This document shows, one piece after another, positions 43,654-51,855 of a stretch of DNA of 64,000 nt. The stretch is from positions 1 to 64,000 of the forward strand of contig JAKVKH010000005.1 of assembly GCA_022486625.1 (NCBI GenBank), in the 5' to 3' direction. This stretch comes from Butyrivibrio sp. (lineage in GTDB: Bacteria > Bacillota > Clostridia > Lachnospirales > Lachnospiraceae). Below the pieces are notes generated by a model. It made no database searches. It saw only the letters and a program-made list of their open reading frames with translations, and was not told the origin of the DNA. Both the position numbers and the translations under genes were made by a program. How positions within the stretch are numbered: position 1 is the stretch's first letter; each line of letters begins with the position of its first letter.

Positions 43654-44412
43654 ATGGAACAGAATCAGCCGTTAAAAAGAGTCGCACTCATCACCGGCGC
43701 AAGCCGCGGAATCGGTCGTGCCATCTCCATTTCACTTGCTGCAGAAGGTATGAATGTCTGTATTAATTATGCAGGAAATGAAGCTGCCGCACTGAAGACA
43801 AAAGCATTATGTGAAGAAGCTTCCCCTGATATTACCGCCCTGACCGTCCAGGCAGACATTTCTTCTGAGGAAGGCTGCCATACACTGATTCAAAGTGCAC
43901 TGGATGCCTTTGGCAGAATCGATGTCCTTATTAATAATGCCGGAATCACACAGGATAATCTCCTGGTCCGGATGGATACACAACAGTTCGACCGCGTAAT
44001 TGCACTGAATCTGCGAGGCGCATTTCTGTGCTGTCAGGCGGTGACCAGAACCATGATGAAGCAACGCTATGGCCGCATCATCAATATTTCAAGTATTGTA
44101 GGTCTGCATGGAAATGCCGGACAGGTGAATTATGCTGCCAGCAAGGCCGGCCTCATCGGTCTGACCAAAAGCATCGCCAAGGAACTTGCCAGCAGAAACA
44201 TCACTGCCAATGCCATTGCTCCAGGATTTATTGAAACAGACATGTCCGCAGCCATGACTGATGCAGCAAAAGCTGCAACGCTCGCACAGATTCCCTGTGG
44301 CAGAGAAGGCTTGCCTTCTGATGTCGCTGAAGCGGTCCGGTTTCTTGCTTCTGAAAAAGCATCTTATATTACAGGCCAGGTACTTGGCGTAGATGGAGGA
44401 ATGGGTATATGA
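43654..44412 (+). CDS. fabG: 3-oxoacyl-ACP reductase
   Basis: NADPH-dependent short-chain dehydrogenase of fatty acid elongation. The nucleotide-binding TGASRGIGRAI motif, INNAG, the catalytic Ser (INISS), and Tyr160/Lys164 (NYAASKAG) are intact. The length of 252 is normal. Its stop overlaps the fabF start by 4 bases. Confidence 0.96.
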   Translation: MEQNQPLKRVALITGASRGIGRAISISLAAEGMNVCINYAGNEAAALKTKALCEEASPDITALTVQADISSEEGCHTLIQSALDAFGRIDVLINNAGITQDNLLVRMDTQQFDRVIALNLRGAFLCCQAVTRTMMKQRYGRIINISSIVGLHGNAGQVNYAASKAGLIGLTKSIAKELASRNITANAIAPGFIETDMSAAMTDAAKAATLAQIPCGREGLPSDVAEAVRFLASEKASYITGQVLGVDGGMGI

Positions 44413-45692
44413 ATCAGAGAAGAGTAGTCGTAACCGGTCTTGGTACAGTCAATCCGACCGGAAACAGCGTTTCCGAAAGCTGGAAAGCCATTCGGGAGGG
44501 TCAAAACGGCATCACACCAATCACACGGTTTGATGCCACAAACTTCAAAGTCAAACTGGCTGGTGAAGTCAAAGACTTTGCTCCGGAAAAGCGAATGGAT
44601 AAACGTGAAGCAAGGCGCATGGCACGCTTTACACAGTTTGCGCTCTATGCTGCCGAAGAAGCCATCCATGACAGCGGTATTCTGGGCGCTCCGCTTTCTG
44701 ATGACACCCTCAGACCCTTTGAGCAGAAAATACCCGCCGGAGACGCCGCACACACCGGTGTAATCATCTCCAGCGGAATCGGCGGGATCGATGTCATTGA
44801 ACAGGAACACAGCCGGGGTATGGAAAAGGGCTGGGAAAGAGTCAGTCCGTTCTTTATTCCAATGACCATCTGCAATATGGCTGCTGCAAGAGTTGCCATT
44901 TCACATGGACTTAAGGGGATATGCACCTGCCCTGTTACTGCCTGCGCAGGCGGAAGTAATGCAATCGGTGATGCCTTTCACAGAATCCGCGACGGATATG
45001 AAGAAGTCATGATCTGCGGCGGAACCGAAGCTGCCATCACGCCTTTAAGCATCGGCGGATTTTCCAGCATGACCGCCCTTTCCTACGCAGAAGATCCTGC
45101 AAGAGGCAGCATTCCGTTTGACGCCGAAAGAAACGGCTTTGTCATGGGAGAAGGAAGCGGTATCCTGGTACTGGAAGAGCTGTCACATGCGCAAAAGAGA
45201 AATGCCCACATTTATGCGGAAATCATCGGCTATGGTGTGAACTGCGATGCGTATCACATCACAGCGCCCGCACCGGACGGTGCAGGCGGCGCAGAATGTA
45301 TGCGCCTTGCCCTGAAAGATGCAGGCATCACACCGGATCAGATTAATTACATCAATGCACACGGTACATCCACACACTTAAATGATGCCGGAGAAACACA
45401 CGCCATCAAAACAGTCTTTGGTGAACATGCCCGTCACCTTGCCGTATCCAGCACCAAATCCATGACCGGTCACCTTCTGGGCGGCGCCGGCGGCATAGAA
45501 GCCGTTTTCTCCTGTATGGCCCTGCAGGACCAGTTCATTCCGCCAACCATCAACCTGAAGGTTCCTGATCCGGAATGTGACCTTGACTACGTTCCCGGTA
45601 CCGGCAGAAACGCTGCCTTAAGCTGTGTTCTCAGTAACAGTCTTGGCTTTGGCGGACACAACGCCAGCCTGATCTTCCGCAGCTTTCATTAA
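44409..45692 (+). CDS. fabF: 3-oxoacyl-ACP synthase II
   Basis: Condensing enzyme of chain elongation. The nucleophile is Cys179 in VTACAGGSNAIGDAF, and the two catalytic histidines appear in NAHGTSTHLND and KSMTGHLLGGAGG. The protein is slightly longer (427) than E. coli FabF because of about 15 extra residues around LRPFEQKIPAGDAAH, between an early helix and the TGVIISSGIGG strand. The start overlaps the fabG stop as ATGA. Confidence 0.95.
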   Translation: MNQRRVVVTGLGTVNPTGNSVSESWKAIREGQNGITPITRFDATNFKVKLAGEVKDFAPEKRMDKREARRMARFTQFALYAAEEAIHDSGILGAPLSDDTLRPFEQKIPAGDAAHTGVIISSGIGGIDVIEQEHSRGMEKGWERVSPFFIPMTICNMAAARVAISHGLKGICTCPVTACAGGSNAIGDAFHRIRDGYEEVMICGGTEAAITPLSIGGFSSMTALSYAEDPARGSIPFDAERNGFVMGEGSGILVLEELSHAQKRNAHIYAEIIGYGVNCDAYHITAPAPDGAGGAECMRLALKDAGITPDQINYINAHGTSTHLNDAGETHAIKTVFGEHARHLAVSSTKSMTGHLLGGAGGIEAVFSCMALQDQFIPPTINLKVPDPECDLDYVPGTGRNAALSCVLSNSLGFGGHNASLIFRSFH

Positions 45693-45714
45693 TGTGAAAT
45701 AAGGAAATGAGGAT

Positions 45715-46209
45715 ATGATGAATCAGAATGAAACGATAAATGAAACCACAGACAGAATGCCTCCTGCGCCCCGAGAATTTCCTCACCATCTGACCGCAGA
45801 AGGCATAGCGGATATTCTGCCGCACAGATACCCTTTTGCGCTGGTTGACCAGATTCTGGATTACGAACCGGGAAAATGGGCAATCGGCATCAAATGTGTC
45901 AGCATGAATGAGCCTTTTTTCACCGGTCATTTTCCAGGGCACCCGGTCATGCCTGGCGTCCTGCTTCTGGAAGCACTTGCACAGACCGGTGCTGTCGCGC
46001 TTCTGTCTCTTCCTGAAAACCGGGGGAAAATCGCACTCTTTGGCGGCATTAATAAAGCACGTTTCAAGCGCCAGGTCATCCCCGGAGATGTAGTCACGCT
46101 TCAGTGTGAACTGACGCGTCAGGAAGGTCCTCTGGGCATTGGGGAAGCTACTGCAAAAGTAAATGGAAAAATCTGTGTCCGTGCAGAACTTCTTTTCGCA
46201 ATTTCGTAA
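45715..46209 (+). CDS. fabZ: 3-hydroxyacyl-ACP dehydratase FabZ
   Basis: Hot-dog-fold dehydratase. Signature elements are LPHRYPFALVDQI, the catalytic His72 in GHFPGHPVMPGVLLLEALAQTG and Glu86. A 25-residue N-terminal extension (Asn/Thr/Pro-rich) precedes the conserved core, making it longer (164) than usual (about 140-150). Two ATG codons in tandem follow a GAGG site; the second is better spaced. No fabA or fabN-like isomerase is seen, so unsaturated fatty acids would need another enzyme. Confidence 0.94.
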   Translation: MMNQNETINETTDRMPPAPREFPHHLTAEGIADILPHRYPFALVDQILDYEPGKWAIGIKCVSMNEPFFTGHFPGHPVMPGVLLLEALAQTGAVALLSLPENRGKIALFGGINKARFKRQVIPGDVVTLQCELTRQEGPLGIGEATAKVNGKICVRAELLFAIS

Positions 46210-46251
46210 TTTCCAGACATTACATATCTTCCATTTCACGAGAAAACTGAT

Positions 46252-46268
46252 ATAATTAATATAATTAT
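46252..46268. promoter_or_regulatory. Inverted repeat with TATAAT motifs before the MarR gene
   Basis: ATAATTA and TAATTAT arms are 3 bases apart and overlap two TATAAT hexamers (46251-46256 and 46260-46265), just before the MarR ribosome binding site. It could be an internal promoter and autoregulatory operator. Confidence 0.45.
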
Positions 46269-46286
46269 CGTACAGGAGGATATGCC

Positions 46287-46751
46287 TTGAACAATTTTGA
46301 TCAATCTCTTACCGAAATCTACAATAAACTGCGTATTCATTTCTATATGCAGATTTTTTCCAAATTTGAACATCGTGAGGCTACGCTGACCACAGTGGAA
46401 GCTTTCAGTATGGAATGCATTATGGCACTTGGTGAGCCTACCATTGCACAGTTCGCCCGCATGATGAGTATCTCTGCTCCGAATGCCGCATATCGTGTCA
46501 GCAGCCTTCTGCAGAAAGGCTACGTGGAAAAGATCCAGTCCACAGAGGATCAGCGTGAACACCATCTGCGCCCGACAGAGAAATATCTGAAGTATTACAA
46601 CATCAATAATGCCTATTTAAAAACAATTGATGAGCGCTGTAAGGAACGTTTTACTCCTGAAGATTATAAGAAGCTGACAGAGCTCCTGACCGTGATCAAT
46701 GATGAACTGATGCCGGAACTGAATCTGGACAGATTCAAGAAACGCAATTAA
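46287..46751 (+). CDS. MarR-family regulator, FabT-like
   Basis: Winged-helix regulator of 154 residues. The DNA-binding part is visible from EAFSMECIMALGEPTIAQFARMMSISAPNAAYRVSSLLQKGYVEKIQSTEDQREHHLRPTEK. The position at the end of the fatty acid operon indicates a FabT-like repressor sensing acyl-ACP, though FabT genes usually stand at the operon head. The start codon is TTG with an AGGAGGA site at ideal spacing; the first residues (NNFDQSLTEIYNKL) fit the dimerisation helix of the family. A strong terminator follows. Confidence 0.88.
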   Translation: MNNFDQSLTEIYNKLRIHFYMQIFSKFEHREATLTTVEAFSMECIMALGEPTIAQFARMMSISAPNAAYRVSSLLQKGYVEKIQSTEDQREHHLRPTEKYLKYYNINNAYLKTIDERCKERFTPEDYKKLTELLTVINDELMPELNLDRFKKRN

Positions 46752-46763
46752 GCAGATATACTG

Positions 46764-46809
46764 AAACAGCCACAGAAGACCGATAATCCGGTTTTCTGTG
46801 GCTGTTTTT
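46764..46809 (+). terminator. Strong terminator of the fatty acid operon
   Basis: Perfect 14-base arms AAACAGCCACAGAA and TTCTGTGGCTGTTT with a 16-base loop, ending in TTTTT. It separates the operon from the convergent GH3 gene and could work in both directions. Confidence 0.9.
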
Positions 46810-46824
46810 GATTCTGAATATGTA

Positions 46825-49098
46825 TTACAGACTCTGATTCAGCATGGCAATCAGACCTTCCATCTGTTCCAGATTCATCATGCCAAAGCTGACAAGTGAT
46901 TTCAGCGGCATTCCCGCCATCATCTCCTGCATCATTTTATCCGATACCGCTTCCTGCCCTGCATCAGATGATGACTGCGTAAGCGGAGAATCTTTACCGG
47001 CTTCCTGCATCATTTTCTGAACTGTCTGCGCCGTACGCGGATCTGACATCAGTTCTCCGATGGTTGTATCTCCCGCTACCTTAAGCGGCAGAAGCTTTTC
47101 TGTCTTAAAGCTGATCCGTCCGCTGCAGCGGATATCATCGCTGGCGCTTCCGATCAGGAGTTCATAATCTCCTGACGGCGCATACCAGTCGCCAAGCCGT
47201 TCTTCAAAATAGGAAAGATCTCTTGCACAGATCTGCATCTGAACCGTCTTCGTTTCTCCGGGTTCAAGTTCTGTCTTGGCAAATCCCTTCAGTTCCTTCA
47301 GCGGACGTTCCGCCGTTTTGTTCAGATCACGGACATAAAGCTGAACAACTTCCTTTCCCTTTACAGAACCGGTATTTTTCACATCGACACTGACCGTAAG
47401 AATCGAATCACCTGTCATATGGTCTGCAGACACCTTCATATGATCATAGGCAAAGGTCGTATAGGACAGCCCATGTCCGAATGCCCATCTGACCGGAAGT
47501 TTTTTCGTATCATAATAACGATACCCGACAAATACGCCTTCTGCATATCTGGCAGTATGTCCGTCTCCCGGGAAGAACAGATAGCTGGGATTATCTTCAA
47601 GATGAAGCGGAAATGACTCTGCAAGATGCCCGCTGGGATTTACCTCGCCGTACAGCAGCTGATCTGTTGCTTCACCAACGCCCTGACCGCCAAGATACAT
47701 TTCCAGAATTCCTGCTGTACGTTCCGCCCATGGACATTCCACAGGACTTCCGTTATGAAGAATTACAACCGTATTGGGCTGCACCTTCAAGACTGCTTCA
47801 ATCATCCTGTTCTGGCACTCCGGCAGCTTCATATTATCCCTGTCATAGCCTTCAGATTCAAAAGAATCCGGAAGTCCGGCAAAGATCACTGCAACATCCG
47901 CTTCCACTGCGGCTGCAACTGCCTTTCTGATTTCTTCCTCATCTTCCACATCCGCATCTGCAGAGAATCCTTTAACATAAGTCACTTTCCTGCCTTTTCT
48001 CTGTGCTGAAGACAATGCAGAAGTCACCTTTGAGGAATTGATATGGCTGGATCCGCCGCCCTGATAACGTGGCTTATCCGCAAATTCACCAATATAGGCA
48101 ATCCTGTCTGAAGCCTTTAACGGCAGCACGCCATTATTCTGTAAAAGAACTGCACACTGCGTTTCGATTTCAACTGCCTTTTCATGGTCTGCATCTCTGT
48201 CAAACACCGCTTCCGGATGTCTGTGATCCACATAAGAGAAAATCACTTCCAGAATACGTTCTGCTGCCTGGTCCACAAGCTTCTCATCCAGCATGCCGCT
48301 TTGTACCGCTTCCACAATTTTACGGTCATTTTCTCCGTTTGATGCCGGCATCTCCAGATCAAGTCCTGCGCGAATACCCTGAACGCGGTCATCCACTGCA
48401 CCCCAGTCCGTCATGACATAGCCCTTGAATCCCCAGTCTCTGCGCAGTACCTGCGTCAGAAGCCATTGATTATCCGAAGAATAGGTTCCGTTGATCTTGT
48501 TATAGCTGCACATCACAGTCTTTGGCTGTGCCTTCTTTACCGCCTCTTCAAACGCCGGGAAATATATTTCACGAAGCGTACGTTCGGAAACCTCATCATT
48601 TACACTCATTCTGCGGTGCTCCTGATTATTGGCCGCAAAATGCTTGATGCTGGTACCGACATCCCACTTCTGAACACCGCTGATGTAAGCCGCTGCCATT
48701 TTACCTGCCAGAAACGGATCTTCGGAAAAGTATTCAAAATTACGTCCGCATAAAGGACTCCTCTTGATATTCACCGCCGGCCCCAGTACTACGCTCAGAT
48801 CTTCCGCCTGACATTCCTGTCCGATCACATCTCCCATATGGTGAATCATTTCGGTGTCAAAACTGGAAGCTGTCGCACAGGCTGCCGGGAAACAGACTGC
48901 CACAATGCTGTCGTTGATTCCCAGGTGATCCCCTTCCTGATCCTGCTTACGCAGTCCGTGAGGGCCGTCAGATACCATAACTGCAGGAATCCCCAGTCTT
49001 TCTACCGCTTTTGTATGCCAGAAATCCGCTCCCGAACAGAGTCCGGCTTTTTCTTCCAGTGTCATTTCAGAAATCAGTTTTTTCAGATCACGTGCCAT
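46825..49098 (-). CDS. GH3 beta-glucosidase with fibronectin-type domain
   Basis: Predicted cytoplasmic exo-beta-glycosidase. The GH3 barrel spans about 1-290 with SDGPHGLRKQ, IKHFAANNQEHRR and nucleophile Asp231 in YVMTDWGAVDD. The second alpha/beta domain and a fibronectin type III-like domain follow (to about 660). A 90-residue C-terminal extension, rich in Met and Gln (MMQEMMAGMPLKSLVSFGMMNLEQM), is unusual and of unknown role. No signal peptide. An AGGAGG site precedes the ATG. It is divergent from an AraC regulator, which is likely its controller. Confidence 0.92.
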   Translation of the reverse strand: MARDLKKLISEMTLEEKAGLCSGADFWHTKAVERLGIPAVMVSDGPHGLRKQDQEGDHLGINDSIVAVCFPAACATASSFDTEMIHHMGDVIGQECQAEDLSVVLGPAVNIKRSPLCGRNFEYFSEDPFLAGKMAAAYISGVQKWDVGTSIKHFAANNQEHRRMSVNDEVSERTLREIYFPAFEEAVKKAQPKTVMCSYNKINGTYSSDNQWLLTQVLRRDWGFKGYVMTDWGAVDDRVQGIRAGLDLEMPASNGENDRKIVEAVQSGMLDEKLVDQAAERILEVIFSYVDHRHPEAVFDRDADHEKAVEIETQCAVLLQNNGVLPLKASDRIAYIGEFADKPRYQGGGSSHINSSKVTSALSSAQRKGRKVTYVKGFSADADVEDEEEIRKAVAAAVEADVAVIFAGLPDSFESEGYDRDNMKLPECQNRMIEAVLKVQPNTVVILHNGSPVECPWAERTAGILEMYLGGQGVGEATDQLLYGEVNPSGHLAESFPLHLEDNPSYLFFPGDGHTARYAEGVFVGYRYYDTKKLPVRWAFGHGLSYTTFAYDHMKVSADHMTGDSILTVSVDVKNTGSVKGKEVVQLYVRDLNKTAERPLKELKGFAKTELEPGETKTVQMQICARDLSYFEERLGDWYAPSGDYELLIGSASDDIRCSGRISFKTEKLLPLKVAGDTTIGELMSDPRTAQTVQKMMQEAGKDSPLTQSSSDAGQEAVSDKMMQEMMAGMPLKSLVSFGMMNLEQMEGLIAMLNQSL

Positions 49099-49115
49099 AA
49101 ATACCTCCTGTAAAA

Positions 49116-49151
49116 TAAGATGAACCTGCTTTAACTCCTATTGTCATCTTA
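49116..49151. promoter_or_regulatory. Split inverted repeat in the GH3/araC divergent region
   Basis: TAAGATGA (49116-49123) and TCATCTTA (49144-49151) are perfect 8-base inverted arms 20 bases apart. The right arm overlaps the -35 of the araC promoter, so it may be an autoregulatory or activator site of the AraC protein. Confidence 0.55.
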
Positions 49152-49169
49152 CCGAATGGACGATATACT
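49141..49169 (+). promoter_or_regulatory. Promoter of the AraC regulator gene
   Basis: -35 TTGTCA and -10 TATACT with an exact 17-base spacer, about 50 bases before the araC-type start. Confidence 0.75.
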
Positions 49170-49218
49170 GAATATATGATTTTACTGATTAATATCTCTT
49201 TTTACGGGTGATCTTTTT

Positions 49219-50010
49219 ATGAAAAAAATAAGTCAGTATCCGCCTCATTCCTACCACGAAAATCCGGCTGTAGGACGGGCCATCAGAAAAAAAGTTCAGC
49301 AGACGCTGTTCGAAGACAGAGAAAATGCAAATGAACTGCCGCATCATGAACGACTGGAGGAAAAGAAACTCTATGCCATTATTTCATCCGGAGATGTTGC
49401 TGCAGTAGATGACAGGATCCGCTCCATTGAGCAGTCCGGATCCTATATGATCGTCGGGTATCTTTCTGACTCTCCGCTGCGTCAGGCACGTTACCTGTTC
49501 GTCAGCGCAATCACGATTTACACACGGGCTGCGATGGATGGCGGCGTACCGGAAGAGATCGCCTATAACATTTCCGACAGCTATATTCAGGCTGCAGATC
49601 AGCTGACGGATCCGGATGAAATCACACTTCTGAGCGTACATGCCATGAGAGAATTCACGCAGGAAGTTGCCGACTGCAATTACCGCAGCTGCTCCCCTGC
49701 CGTGCGTACCTGCTGCGCCTATATTCAGGCTCATCTGCATGATCCGATCACTCTGCAGGACCTCGCAGATGCCTGTCGCCGAAGCCGCAACTACGTTTCC
49801 GACCTGTTTGAAAAGGAACTGCATCAACGCCCGATGCAGTATATCCGGACGCAGAAACTGCAGGCTGCATGCAATCTGCTGGAAACAACAGACCTCCCGG
49901 TCGCTGATATAGCAACGACGCTGGCATTTCCAAGTCACAGCAGTTTCAGCAGGTATTTTGCAGCGCACTACGGCATGACACCGCTTACCTACCGCCGCAG
50001 AAAGAATTGA
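49219..50010 (+). CDS. AraC-family transcriptional regulator
   Basis: The C-terminal 100 residues hold the two helix-turn-helix motifs of AraC proteins (ITLQDLADACRRSRNYVSDLFEKELHQRPMQYI and LPVADIATTLAFPSHSSFSRYFAAHYGMTPLTYRRR). The N-terminal 160 residues are helical and do not look like a cupin sugar-binding domain; they resemble the helical sensor part of some Clostridial AraC regulators. The gene is divergent from the GH3 beta-glucosidase and probably regulates it. The ribosome binding site is weak. Confidence 0.9.
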   Translation: MKKISQYPPHSYHENPAVGRAIRKKVQQTLFEDRENANELPHHERLEEKKLYAIISSGDVAAVDDRIRSIEQSGSYMIVGYLSDSPLRQARYLFVSAITIYTRAAMDGGVPEEIAYNISDSYIQAADQLTDPDEITLLSVHAMREFTQEVADCNYRSCSPAVRTCCAYIQAHLHDPITLQDLADACRRSRNYVSDLFEKELHQRPMQYIRTQKLQAACNLLETTDLPVADIATTLAFPSHSSFSRYFAAHYGMTPLTYRRRKN

Positions 50011-50039
50011 ATCAATTTACTGCGGGCAAAAAAACATAA

Positions 50040-50513
50040 TTATTCCAGCACCTGCTCCATGCTGACATACTGAGGTTTTAAGCCGCACTTTTCATAAAAT
50101 TTCATCGCCGAGGTGTTGCAGGACCAGACGTGAAGTGTTACATTATGGCAGCCATGCTGCCTGGCATAGTCAAGAACATACTGATACAGTTTCTGTCCGA
50201 TATGCTGTCCGCGGATCTTCTCATCCACACACAGGTCATCGATATACAATGTTCTGATCTCTGTCATGATGGAATCTCTGATATGCTGCTGAAATACGCA
50301 GAATACATAGCCCATCACCTGATCCCGGTCATCTGCCGCAATAAATACCGGACGGTCATCATCCTCAAAGATATCCATCAGCTGTTCTGCGTTGTATTTC
50401 TGTGCCGGTCCGTTAAACAGATCCGGTCTTCCCTCATGGTGAACCATGTTTACCTGTACCAGGAGTCTGCCAACTCCTTCAATGTCTTTTTCTGTTGCCC
50501 TTCTGATCTGCAT
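50040..50513 (-). CDS. GNAT-family N-acetyltransferase
   Basis: Predicted acetyl-CoA-dependent acetyltransferase of unknown substrate. The GNAT fold is visible from RRATEKDIEGVGRLL through LYIDDLCVDEKIRGQHIGQKLYQYV (acetyl-CoA binding loop) and LHVWSCNTSAMKFYEKCGL. The ATG at 50511-50513 is preferred to the ORF-track TTG, which would abut its own ribosome binding site. It follows the PfkB kinase gene by about 20 bases and ends about 30 bases from the convergent AraC gene with no clear terminator between. Confidence 0.88.
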   Translation of the reverse strand: MQIRRATEKDIEGVGRLLVQVNMVHHEGRPDLFNGPAQKYNAEQLMDIFEDDDRPVFIAADDRDQVMGYVFCVFQQHIRDSIMTEIRTLYIDDLCVDEKIRGQHIGQKLYQYVLDYARQHGCHNVTLHVWSCNTSAMKFYEKCGLKPQYVSMEQVLE

Positions 50514-50532
50514 GTTCTGTTCCAACCTTTCT

Positions 50533-51591
50533 TCAGTTTATATGCTTCTCCTCAAACAGCTCTCTGGAAAGTACCGCTCCTCTGCAGCCTACTACCAGTG
50601 CACTTACCCGGTTTGCTGTCCTGAGAGACTCCGGAACTGTCATTCCGCGTTCCCTGCATGCCATAAACGTCCCGACATGCGCATCTCCCGCACCGGTACC
50701 ATCAATCTGATGTGCCGGGTATGCCGGAACTGTATGCTGCACCCTCTTCCGGCTGCGCCCTGTCCCGTTTCCAGCCTCAGCGCAGGTCTCCGCTGCGGAC
50801 GACTCCCGGATCACTTCACAGCAGGCTGTACCTTTATCTCCGTTTGTCACAATCACGGTATTTCCGGTAATACCGGAAGCCGCCTCTGCCGCAAGCGCCG
50901 TCTCCTGCAGTGTCATCTGCGCAGCATCTTTTCCCAGCAATGCATCCGGACAGCACTGCTTTTTTTTCAGCCACGCCGTCACTTCCGTCGCATTCAGATG
51001 CAGTACCGGACAAAGTGCCAGCAGTCTGTCCTGGCGTTCCTCCGGTACCGACACTATCCGCGGTCCCGGTGCATAAACAATTTCCTGACCCCTGCAACTT
51101 TCCAGAAAATCCACAACCTGTTCCCCTGTCGGTTCCTCGATTTCCAGACCGCAGACATAAATCCGATCGTATTCCTCAGGCATGATCTGTGCAAACCATT
51201 CTTTTCTGAATCTGTATTCCGCGCCATGCAGAGCCATAAAGGTTCTGTTTCCCATCTTATCCACAAGACAATAGCAGCATCCGTTTTCTTCCTGTGCTGC
51301 AGGGAAACCGCTCATCCATGCAGCTGCTGTCTTCTTATTGCCATCTGCTTCCTCTGCACCGTATTTTTCAAGTTCCTTCCGGACAAAATCACCATAAATT
51401 CCCGTTCCGACCGGTGAAAAAAGGGTATAGGGAACCCGAAACAATCTCAGCATATTGGACGCATTGAATGCGCAGCCGCCAAGCGAAACCTGCTGCGCCT
51501 CCGGAATCATATCCTCTTCCGGTTCCGGCAGATGATCCAGTGAAATCGTAACGTCTGCCACAGTAGAGCCTATGACCAGTATTTTTTTCAT
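50533..51591 (-). CDS. PfkB-family carbohydrate/nucleoside kinase
   Basis: Ribokinase-type sugar or nucleoside kinase of 352 residues. It starts with KKILVIGSTVADVTISLDHLP, contains the first glycine-rich signature VSLGGCAFNASNMLRLF, and ends with the catalytic DGTGAGDAHVGTFMACRERG motif. The substrate is not deducible; ribose, fructose, adenosine-like nucleosides or pseudouridine are possible. A GGAG site precedes the ATG. It lies downstream of the SPFH/ribbon-helix-helix pair, separated by a hairpin. Confidence 0.9.
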   Translation of the reverse strand: MKKILVIGSTVADVTISLDHLPEPEEDMIPEAQQVSLGGCAFNASNMLRLFRVPYTLFSPVGTGIYGDFVRKELEKYGAEEADGNKKTAAAWMSGFPAAQEENGCCYCLVDKMGNRTFMALHGAEYRFRKEWFAQIMPEEYDRIYVCGLEIEEPTGEQVVDFLESCRGQEIVYAPGPRIVSVPEERQDRLLALCPVLHLNATEVTAWLKKKQCCPDALLGKDAAQMTLQETALAAEAASGITGNTVIVTNGDKGTACCEVIRESSAAETCAEAGNGTGRSRKRVQHTVPAYPAHQIDGTGAGDAHVGTFMACRERGMTVPESLRTANRVSALVVGCRGAVLSRELFEEKHIN

Positions 51592-51609
51592 TCCGGTTCT
51601 CCATTTCAG

Positions 51610-51640
51610 AAAGGGAGACAGGATTTTCCCATCTCCCTTT
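51610..51640 (-). terminator. Hairpin between the ribbon-helix-helix gene and the kinase gene
   Basis: Perfect 9-base arms AAAGGGAGA and TCTCCCTTT with a 13-base loop and only a short T-run. It may be a weak terminator ending the SPFH transcript. Confidence 0.5.
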
Positions 51641-51648
51641 ACACTTAT

Positions 51649-51846
51649 TTATTTTATATTCAGCTCCGGTGGTTCGTCCATGTGGTCGGAGACGTACTTT
51701 CCGGTCTTTTTGCGCTGCCTTACACATTCAGTCAGAAGATATTCGATCTGTCCGTTGACGGATCTGAAATCATCCTCTGCCCATGCTGCCAGTGCATCGT
51801 ATAATTCGGCATTCAACCGAAGCGGTACCTGTTTTTTTTCGCTCAT
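51649..51846 (-). CDS. Arc-type ribbon-helix-helix protein
   Basis: Small protein of 65 residues. [41 protein letters not shown] fits the ribbon-helix-helix fold (short strand, then two helices) used by Arc/MetJ-like DNA-binding proteins. The acidic tail ([11 protein letters not shown]) is not part of that fold. It starts 9 bases after the SPFH gene stop and is probably translated together with it; no separate ribosome binding site is evident. No toxin-like partner lies next to it. It may regulate the SPFH promoter. Confidence 0.8.
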   Translation of the reverse strand: MSEKKQVPLRLNAELYDALAAWAEDDFRSVNGQIEYLLTECVRQRKKTGKYVSDHMDEPPELNIK

Positions 51847-51855
51847 GGCGTCAGT

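Noticed and set aside
51649-51846. Toxin-antitoxin system involving the ribbon-helix-helix protein
   Set aside because: No small toxin-like gene adjoins it; its neighbours are an SPFH protein and a sugar kinase.
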